This document shows, in pieces, positions 1 through 4,421 of a stretch of DNA of 5,291 nucleotides. Under the pieces are notes generated by a model that did not search any database, was not told the DNA's origin, and worked only from the letters and a program-made list of their open reading frames with translations. The first letter of the stretch is position 1; every line of letters starts with the position of its first letter. The position numbers and the translations under genes were made by a program. The stretch comes from an uncultured Eubacteriales bacterium. Its GTDB lineage: Bacteria > Bacillota > Clostridia > Oscillospirales > Butyricicoccaceae. The DNA lies in contig CAKUAK010000095.1 in assembly GCA_934636325.1 (NCBI GenBank), forward strand, positions 1-5,291, read 5' to 3'.

Positions 1-32
1 AGGCCGGCGGGATATCCCGCCGGCCTTCTGTT
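1..32. terminator. GC-rich hairpin, probable intrinsic terminator
   Basis: Positions 1-11 and 16-26 form a perfect 11-bp GC-rich stem around the four-base loop ATAT. On the plus strand it is followed by TCTGTT, a weak U-tract, so it could end a gene lying to the left of the window. On the minus strand the following bases are outside the window, so it could equally end a leftward transcript coming from 27-408. The hairpin is certain; its direction is not. Confidence 0.65.
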
Positions 33-408
33 AGCGCTTAAGCTATACAAAACTCTGGTACAATCGTGGATTATATCCATCTTAAGTTTCAATTATAATC
101 GCCACTAAAGTAGTGGTATGCACATACCCCAGAAGGGTCATTACAGGTTTAACCCATTTTAAAAATGCTCCGTCCGGTTGGCCGATTCGCTTGAGGTGCT
201 CTTTTTCGGCGTTAAAATAAAAAGAGCGTCTATCCTATGGCTTCGACGAAACTAATAAACAGATGCACGAAAGATCGCACTAAATTTTGAGAAGAGAATA
301 CTTCGTTTTACGCCCTTTAGCGGCTGTCCTCAAATCCGAATAAGGGAGTTCGAATCTCCCCTGTTATTATAATAATGCGAAAATTTCTTTTTCTGAATGC
401 GGAAATTC
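27..408. other. Long non-coding stretch rich in hairpins; candidate structured RNA region
   Basis: I see no protein-coding gene here: no reading frame has a convincing ribosome binding site or recognisable product. The stretch is A+T-rich but holds several inverted repeats: 67-71/75-79, 102-106/112-116, a GGTATG..CATACC pair at 115-128, a 9-bp stem at 198-206/219-227, and a T-arm-like hairpin at 344-360. TATAAT occurs on the plus strand at 94-99 and on the minus strand at 366-371, both without a good -35 box. I searched by eye for the signatures of RNase P RNA, SRP RNA and tmRNA (including its tag reading frame) and found none. It may be an unrecognised RNA or a decayed region. Confidence 0.4.
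253..369 (+). ncRNA. Candidate tRNA-like RNA fold with canonical T-arm
   Basis: Positions 344-360 form a 5-bp stem GGGAG/CTCCC around the loop TTCGAAT, which fits the conserved T-loop pattern of tRNA and tmRNA. Directly after it, CTGTTATTA (361-369) can pair with TAATAAACAG (253-262) as nine base pairs with one bulged A, like an acceptor stem. A further 6-bp helix, TTTGAG (286-291) with CTCAAA (329-334), sits where an anticodon or tmRNA H2 helix would be and encloses two small hairpins. At about 117 bases it is too long for an ordinary tRNA. There is no encoded CCA, no GG-containing D-loop and no clear anticodon. It could be a tRNA mimic such as a Y RNA-like RNA, a decayed tRNA, or chance; transcription is unproven. 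Confidence 0.25.
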
Positions 409-472
409 AAAAAAAGGTGACAACTCTTTAATATTCTAAGCGTTATACTTAAAATACCAAAGAGTTGCCACC
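409..472 (-). terminator. Probable terminator of the tRNA operon
   Basis: On the minus strand, just past the CCA end of tRNA-Cys, positions 472-459 pair with 429-416 as a 14-bp stem with one mismatch, followed by seven U residues (409-415 read in reverse). The 29-base loop is unusually large for an intrinsic terminator, but it contains a smaller TAAG/CTTA pairing that could compact it. Location and U-tract fit termination of the five-tRNA transcript. Confidence 0.7.
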
Positions 473-475
473 ACG

Positions 476-550
476 TGGAGGCGCCACCCAGATTCGAACT
501 GGGGAATCAGGGTTTTGCAGACCCATGCCTTACCACTTGGCTATGGCGCC
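476..550 (-). tRNA. tRNA-Cys (anticodon GCA)
   Basis: The complement folds as a full cloverleaf: acceptor GGCGCCA/TGGCGCC, anticodon loop CTGCAAA with anticodon GCA, and T-arm CCCAG-TTCGAAT-CTGGG. Discriminator base U73, an identity element for cysteine, is followed by an encoded CCA (476-478, included in the coordinates). The first anticodon-stem pair is U-U, leaving four good pairs. It is the last gene of the tRNA operon and is separated from tRNA-Gly by a 43-base spacer containing a perfect hairpin. Confidence 0.97.
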
Positions 551-557
551 GTATAAA

Positions 558-591
558 TTGACAGGAGTCTTATTTGAAAAACTCCTGTCAA
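558..591 (-). repeat. Perfect 11-bp inverted repeat between tRNA-Gly and tRNA-Cys
   Basis: TTGACAGGAGT (558-568) and ACTCCTGTCAA (581-591) are perfect reverse complements around a 12-base loop, so the tRNA transcript would form a stable hairpin here. On the minus strand only TTTATAC follows, a poor U-tract, so at most it would be a leaky terminator. It could instead be an RNA-processing site between the Gly and Cys tRNAs. Confidence 0.8.
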
Positions 592-593
592 AA

Positions 594-669
594 TGGAGCG
601 GATTACGAGGCTCGAACTCGCTACCTCCACCTTGGCAAGGTGGCGCTCTACCAGATGAGCTAAATCCGC
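594..669 (-). tRNA. tRNA-Gly (anticodon GCC)
   Basis: The complement gives acceptor GCGGATT/AATCCGC, D-arm GCTC..GAGC, anticodon stem CCACC/GGTGG with loop TTGCCAA (anticodon GCC), and T-arm GCGAG-TTCGAGC-CTCGT. U73 and an encoded CCA (594-596, included) follow. Only three bases separate it from the upstream tRNA-Phe, so the two must be cut from one precursor. Confidence 0.97.
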
Positions 670-672
670 AGA

Positions 673-748
673 TGGTGCCTCCGATCGGAATCGAACCAAT
701 GACACGGGGATTTTCAGTCCCCTGCTCTACCAACTGAGCTACAGAGGC
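673..748 (-). tRNA. tRNA-Phe (anticodon GAA)
   Basis: The complement folds with acceptor GCCTCTG/CGGAGGC, anticodon stem GGGGA/TCCCC with loop CTGAAAA (anticodon GAA), and T-arm ATTGG-TTCGATT-CCGAT. The discriminator is A73 and CCA is encoded at 673-675 (included). It lies six bases after tRNA-Asp and three before tRNA-Gly in the operon. Confidence 0.97.
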
Positions 749-754
749 ACACCG

Positions 755-831
755 TGGCGACCGTGAACGGGCTCGAACCGTCGACCTCTAGCGTGACAGG
801 CTAGCGTTCTAACCAACTGAACTACACGGCC
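755..831 (-). tRNA. tRNA-Asp (anticodon GTC)
   Basis: The complement folds with acceptor GGCCGTG/CACGGTC (one G-U pair), D-arm GTTC..GAAC, anticodon stem CTAGC/GCTAG with loop CTGTCAC (anticodon GTC), and T-arm GACGG-TTCGAGC-CCGTT. Discriminator G73, expected for aspartate, is followed by encoded CCA (755-757, included). It is second in the operon, 25 bases after tRNA-Val. Confidence 0.97.
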
Positions 832-856
832 AAGTGTGATATCGCCGCCATGATAT

Positions 857-932
857 TGGTGGAAACAACAGGGCTCGAACCTGTGACCCCCTGCTTGTAA
901 GGCAGGTGCTCTCCCAGCTGAGCTATGCTTCC
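857..932 (-). tRNA. tRNA-Val (anticodon TAC)
   Basis: The complement folds with acceptor GGAAGCA/TGTTTCC (one G-U pair), D-arm GCTC..GAGC, anticodon stem CCTGC/GCAGG with loop CTTACAA (anticodon TAC), and T-arm ACAGG-TTCGAGC-CCTGT. A73 and encoded CCA (857-859, included) follow. It is the first gene of the operon; its 5' end lies about 22 bases downstream of the promoter's -10 box. Confidence 0.97.
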
Positions 933-954
933 GTACCTCACAGCGGCAAGATTC

Positions 955-983
955 ATTATACAGATAGACACACCATTTGTCAA
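955..983 (-). promoter_or_regulatory. Consensus sigma-A promoter of the tRNA operon
   Basis: Read on the minus strand, TTGACA (983-978) and TATAAT (960-955) both match the vegetative sigma consensus exactly and are separated by the ideal 17 bases. Transcription would start near 948 and run through all five tRNA genes. A perfect promoter suits a stable-RNA operon. Confidence 0.92.
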
Positions 984-985
984 CA

Positions 986-1016
986 CCTTTTTTCAACTTT
1001 TTTTATTCTTTTTTCG
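986..1016 (-). promoter_or_regulatory. Phased A-tracts / UP-like element upstream of the tRNA promoter
   Basis: On the minus strand, A-tracts lie at 1014-1009, 1004-998 and 993-988, just upstream of the -35 box. Their centres are 10.5 bases apart, one helical turn, as in intrinsically curved DNA. Such A-rich tracts at about -40 to -65 are known to bind the RNA polymerase alpha C-terminal domain and boost stable-RNA promoters; that role here is inferred. Confidence 0.65.
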
Positions 1017-1043
1017 ACCCTGTTTTGTGGGCCGAAATTCCCC

Positions 1044-1086
1044 GGAAAAACATGCCGCCGCGGATCAGGAAAAACGCGGCGGCATG
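1044..1086 (-). terminator. Intrinsic terminator of the methyltransferase-hslO operon
   Basis: On the minus strand a perfect 12-bp stem, CATGCCGCCGCG (1086-1075) with CGCGGCGGCATG (1062-1051), encloses a 12-base loop and is followed at once by TTTTTCC (1050-1044). It begins nine bases past the hslO stop codon and separates this unit from the tRNA promoter. Confidence 0.93.
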
Positions 1087-1094
1087 ATATCATC

Positions 1095-1988
1095 TTACTC
1101 TTTATCCCCCGACGCGTTCATAAGCATATCGCCTATCTCGGCCTTGGAGAAGGAATATTCCTTATCGCAGAACTGGCACGTGACCTTTATCGACTCTTCC
1201 TCCTCGTAAAGACGCTTGAGTTCTTCACGACCGATGCTGAGGATGGCCTGTTCGACCTTATGGCGGCTGCACTTGCACTCGTAGGACACATCGTGCTTGT
1301 AAAGCTCTTCATAGCCCATACCGTCAAGCATATACTCAAGCACCTGCTGGGCCGACATGCCGTCCTCCATCATCTTTGTCATCGAGGGAGTCTCGGCCAC
1401 ACGGTACTCGAGGATCGAGATCAGCCCCTCGGGCGCGCCGGGCATCAGCTGGATCATATATCCCCCGGCCTGCTTGACCGACTGGTCGGTATCGACAAGA
1501 ACGCCGAGAGCGCAGACCGTCGGGATCTGCTCGCTGGCGTAATAATAATATGCTACATCCTCGGCTATCTCGCCGCTGAGCAGCTCTACCTTGCCCGAAA
1601 AGGGTTCTTTTGCGCCGATATCCTTAATGACCGTAAGAACACCGTCGTGCCCGACACCGCTTCCGACGTCCAGCTTGCCGTTTTCTTTGAGCGGCAGATC
1701 GACCGCCGGGTTCTGGAGATATCCGCGGACATTACCGCTGCTGTCCGACACGGCGGTTATGGCACCGAGAGGCCCGCCGCCGCGGATCTGGAGGGTGACC
1801 GAGCCGGTATCCTCCTTGAGCTCGTCGCCCATCATCGACGCTGCTGTCAGCGTCCTGCCCAGCGCCGCTGTCGCCAGCGGAAGGGTCTTATGTATCTCTC
1901 TGGCCTTTTCGACCAGCTGGGTGCTCTGAATGGCGACCGCCTTTATATATCCGTCCTTTGTGATGCCTCTTACGATAAAATCATTCAT
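1095..1988 (-). CDS. hslO: Hsp33 family redox-regulated molecular chaperone HslO
   Basis: Hsp33 is a cytoplasmic holdase chaperone switched on by oxidative stress. Four C-terminal cysteines bind zinc when reduced; on oxidation they form disulfides, zinc is lost and the protein unfolds to bind client proteins. Here the 297-residue product shows the family N-terminal region (VRGITKDGYIKAVA at 6-19), the TLQIRGGGPLGAI stretch at 65-77, GYLQNP at 89-94, and the zinc site CKC (C238, C240) with CQFC (C271, C274), so all redox residues are present. Length matches the family. The start at 1988 is chosen because AGGAGG (2002-1997) lies eight bases upstream and MNDFIVRG is a typical Hsp33 beginning; an in-frame ATG at 2099 has no such support. 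It overlaps the end of the methyltransferase gene by eight bases, implying translational coupling. Confidence 0.97.
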   Translation of the reverse strand: MNDFIVRGITKDGYIKAVAIQSTQLVEKAREIHKTLPLATAALGRTLTAASMMGDELKEDTGSVTLQIRGGGPLGAITAVSDSSGNVRGYLQNPAVDLPLKENGKLDVGSGVGHDGVLTVIKDIGAKEPFSGKVELLSGEIAEDVAYYYYASEQIPTVCALGVLVDTDQSVKQAGGYMIQLMPGAPEGLISILEYRVAETPSMTKMMEDGMSAQQVLEYMLDGMGYEELYKHDVSYECKCSRHKVEQAILSIGREELKRLYEEEESIKVTCQFCDKEYSFSKAEIGDMLMNASGDKE

Positions 1989-2751
1989 TTGTATTTCCTC
2001 CTGTTTTGACGGCGGCAAAATAAAGCCTGCCGTTTTCACCCGAATAGGGGGTCTGTTTAAGATCACTGTATATACCCAAAAGCTCAAGTTGGCTTTCATT
2101 TATCATATCTGTCAGCGTATCAACGGTATACGCCCGCTGATAATGGGTCTCGGAATAACGGCGATAAAGGCCGCCGGTCTCTTCGAAAATATCGACGGTG
2201 TGGCTGGCGCGCATCGTCCTGCGGTCATAGCCGTATTCCCAGACGGTAAAGAGGCCGTCCTCTTCCCAGGCCGAGCAAGTTCCCGCCATCTCTTCAAAAA
2301 GTCCCGTGCTCTTGACGTCGAAGAGGAAAATCCCGCCCGGCTCAAGAAAGGTTGAGACCCGCCTGAACATCCGCCGCAGCCCGCGGATATCGGTGACATA
2401 ATTGACACTGTCCAGCCCGCAGACGCAGCCCGACACCCCGCCGTAAAGATCTATTCGCGTCATATCCTGGCAGATGAACATCGGCATATGCTCCAGCCCG
2501 GCGCATTTCTCCCGCGCCACCGAGAGCATATCGGGCGAAATATCGCTGGATATCATATCAAAGCCTCTCTGGGCAAGCTCGTATGAAAGCGAGCCCGTGC
2601 CGCAGGCCAGCTCTAATATCAGCTTTCCGGGGATATGATGCTTTCTGAACATTTTCTGCGCAAACGCGGCCCAGCCCTTATAATCGACGTCGAAGGTCAG
2701 CCGATCGTAATGCCCGGCCAGCGCGGTATATTGCTCTGTATATTCTTCCAT
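1981..2751 (-). CDS. Class I SAM-dependent methyltransferase
   Basis: This 256-residue protein should transfer a methyl group from S-adenosylmethionine to an unknown substrate in the cytoplasm. The Rossmann-fold motifs are clear: motif I LELACGTGSLS at about 46-56 (SAM-binding glycine loop), an acidic strand end SSDISPDML at 68-76, SVNYV at 115-119, and FLEPGGIFLFDV at 135-146, typical of the Methyltransf_11/25 group. The N-terminal YDRLTFDVDY (15-24) and the C-terminal half resemble small clostridial YDxL-type methyltransferases. The start at 2751 is chosen for the GGGGGAG site five bases upstream; an in-frame extension to 2874 looks non-homologous and unsupported. Its last codons contain the AGGAGG site of hslO, so the two genes form an operon. 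Substrate is not deducible. Confidence 0.9.
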   Translation of the reverse strand: MEEYTEQYTALAGHYDRLTFDVDYKGWAAFAQKMFRKHHIPGKLILELACGTGSLSYELAQRGFDMISSDISPDMLSVAREKCAGLEHMPMFICQDMTRIDLYGGVSGCVCGLDSVNYVTDIRGLRRMFRRVSTFLEPGGIFLFDVKSTGLFEEMAGTCSAWEEDGLFTVWEYGYDRRTMRASHTVDIFEETGGLYRRYSETHYQRAYTVDTLTDMINESQLELLGIYSDLKQTPYSGENGRLYFAAVKTGGNTNE

Positions 2752-2928
2752 AAAAACTCCCCCGGCATCCCCGTGATCCGCCGATCCTATTTTATCAAAG
2801 CTGTCAAGCCCGGCATATATATCGCGCAGTCCAATGTGCAGCGCTGGAACATACGCCCTGCACCTATAGTCCAAAGCACGAAAGATGATCCGGTCTGTTT
2901 AATCATTATATAATAAGGATGGAGAAAA
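2752..2928. promoter_or_regulatory. Divergent intergenic region between methyltransferase and lipoprotein genes
   Basis: Both units start outward from this 177-base gap, so it must hold promoters for each, but none is clear. On the minus strand a perfect TTGACA at 2807-2802 lacks a -10 box at the right distance, and a TATAAT at 2910-2905 has only a poor -35. On the plus strand, TATAAT at 2909-2914 is so close to the ribosome binding site (2915-2924) that a start from it would truncate the leader. I assign the region, not individual boxes. Confidence 0.5.
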
Positions 2929-4401
2929 ATGAAGAGGAAAAATCTTTTTTGCATTGCTCTGTCGCTTGCCGCCGCGCTGTTTTTGTCATCATGCGCTCTT
3001 CCCGCTTCAAAACCGGCCGCCTATGTCCCCGTTCAGGCCGAGCTTGCCAGATCGAGTGGAATCGACTGGAACGACGTTTCGGAAAGCATGATGGGCACCG
3101 GCGGAAGAGCATCGGGGCATTTTGACAACATCTATTTTTACACCCCCGACAGCGACCTGCCCTTCTATATCGAAAATGGGCCCGAGACCGAGATAAACGG
3201 GATCACCCATTACTGCTCCAATACCCAGGTCCAATATTTTAAGAACACGGCCCTGCAGGATGAGATAAACAACTTTATAATATCAGAGACCCAGCGGCTC
3301 AACGGCAATGACGACTTTTTTGCGGAATATGTGACGCCGGATATGCTCGATGCCGACGAGGTCACCCAGACCCACAGCACATCATCCGATCTGGTTTTCT
3401 GCGGCAATGTGGCCAGCGTGATCATCTCGGACATACAGTATTTTTACAGCAGCAGCGAGAAATATCCCACCCTCGGCTCTTTATACAGGCCGACACTGTC
3501 GTATGCCTGCTATGATATGTCCAGCGGGCGCAGGCTGTCGCTCTGTGATCTGTTCACCGACGATACCGATGTCGCGGCCCTGCTCGACCCCATAATAGCT
3601 GCCGAGCTTTCCGCGATCGACGGCGGGCCGGTAAGGCCGTTCCGCGGGCTTCCCAATGATTACCCCTATTTCGCCCTTTATGAGGGCTATCTCAACATAT
3701 ATCTTCCGTGGGAAAACCCCTATACCACAGAGGAATATTATATAAGCATCCCGACCGAGACCCTTTCACCCTATATGGCACAGCCTTTTGCCGAAACATC
3801 GGATTATCTTTCGGGCGGCACTACCTTTTATAAGGGCTTCCGCCAGCGCGATACGCTTGTCAATGTGCTCGACCCGGACGCCGATACGATGTACGCCTTC
3901 GGCAATAAAGGCTTCGCCTTCCAGCCCGTGCTTCTGCGTGATACAACGGGAAAACTGCTCAATATCGACGCGATAAACGCCCAGATCAAGACAATCTACG
4001 GTCAATATGCCTCGATGGAATATCCGCAGGAATATGCCGATATAGAGGACCTCGGGCCGGAGAACTATTCCGGATATGCTTACAGCTATATCGCGCCGTA
4101 CCGGAACTTTGTCGCCTTCAATATGGGCGCGTCGATATACGCCTATACGCCCTACCGTTCAGAGACCATCTCGACAGGCCGCGTATTCGATCTGCGCACC
4201 GGCAGGGCCGTATCCCTCGGCGAGCTGTGCACCGATCCCGACGCGGCGAGACAATATATCGACTCATGCGGGCTTTATATCGAGGATCCCTATTCTTTCT
4301 ATGACATATACACATACTCGCCTGACGCCATATATATCAAAACCTCCGGCGACGAGATCTCTCTTCCCGCCGAGTATATAGACACCAGCTTTTTCGAATA
4401 A
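2929..4401 (+). CDS. Lipoprotein with duplicated DUF4163/DUF3298-like domains
   Basis: A 490-residue secreted lipoprotein. The N-terminus has a basic start (MKRK), a hydrophobic segment (5-20) and lipobox LSSC with the lipidated cysteine at C22, so it should be anchored on the outer face of the membrane. Residues about 66-285 and 300-490 look like two copies of the same unit: an opening segment ending in an IN motif (DEINNFI at 111-117, DAINAQI at 347-353), then a YDMSSGRRLSLCDLF segment (195-209) matched by FDLRTGRAVSLGELC (420-434), then a beta-rich tail ending in an I-x-I/L-P stretch. This arrangement resembles DUF4163-DUF3298 proteins such as RsiV and PdaC ectodomains; that match is from memory. 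Tyrosine is unusually frequent (45 residues, about 9%). The start has AAGGATGGAG upstream (2915-2924). Its partner 20 bases downstream is a PstS-like lipoprotein. Function unknown. Confidence 0.85.
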   Translation: MKRKNLFCIALSLAAALFLSSCALPASKPAAYVPVQAELARSSGIDWNDVSESMMGTGGRASGHFDNIYFYTPDSDLPFYIENGPETEINGITHYCSNTQVQYFKNTALQDEINNFIISETQRLNGNDDFFAEYVTPDMLDADEVTQTHSTSSDLVFCGNVASVIISDIQYFYSSSEKYPTLGSLYRPTLSYACYDMSSGRRLSLCDLFTDDTDVAALLDPIIAAELSAIDGGPVRPFRGLPNDYPYFALYEGYLNIYLPWENPYTTEEYYISIPTETLSPYMAQPFAETSDYLSGGTTFYKGFRQRDTLVNVLDPDADTMYAFGNKGFAFQPVLLRDTTGKLLNIDAINAQIKTIYGQYASMEYPQEYADIEDLGPENYSGYAYSYIAPYRNFVAFNMGASIYAYTPYRSETISTGRVFDLRTGRAVSLGELCTDPDAARQYIDSCGLYIEDPYSFYDIYTYSPDAIYIKTSGDEISLPAEYIDTSFFE

Positions 4402-4421
4402 ACAAAAAGGAGAAGAAAAAG

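Noticed and set aside
27..408. tmRNA (ssrA) gene, prompted by the T-arm at 344-360 and a TTCGACG motif at 242-248
   Set aside because: No Y-A-L-A-A-stop type tag was found on either strand, no matching acceptor strand precedes TTCGACG, and there is no CCA end.
27..470. RNase P RNA, SRP RNA, riboswitch or CRISPR array
   Set aside because: None of the conserved core sequences I know for these RNAs is present, and there are no regularly spaced direct repeats.
558..591. Extra promoter (TTGACA) for tRNA-Cys within the intergenic hairpin
   Set aside because: No -10 box lies 15-19 bases downstream on either strand; the TTGACA is part of the inverted repeat.
465..996. Short open frames on both strands across the tRNA cluster
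   Set aside because: They are translations of tRNA genes, whose cloverleaf structures explain this sequence fully.
906..2009. Long plus-strand open frame of 367 codons opposite hslO
   Set aside because: It is the antisense shadow of hslO and also runs through the tRNA-Val gene and the tRNA promoter. It has no ribosome binding site, and its product has no recognisable family features.
1989..2099. Longer start for hslO at 2099
   Set aside because: The extra residues lie wholly within the methyltransferase coding sequence and are unlike Hsp33; AGGAGG is ideally placed for the start at 1988.
2752..2874. In-frame N-terminal extension of the methyltransferase (41 residues)
   Set aside because: The extension has no ribosome binding site and does not look like methyltransferase sequence; the start at 2751 has GGGGGAG upstream and gives the expected N-terminus.
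2909..2914. TATAAT as the -10 box of the lipoprotein operon
   Set aside because: A start from it would fall at about 2921, inside the ribosome binding site, and no -35 box lies at the right distance.
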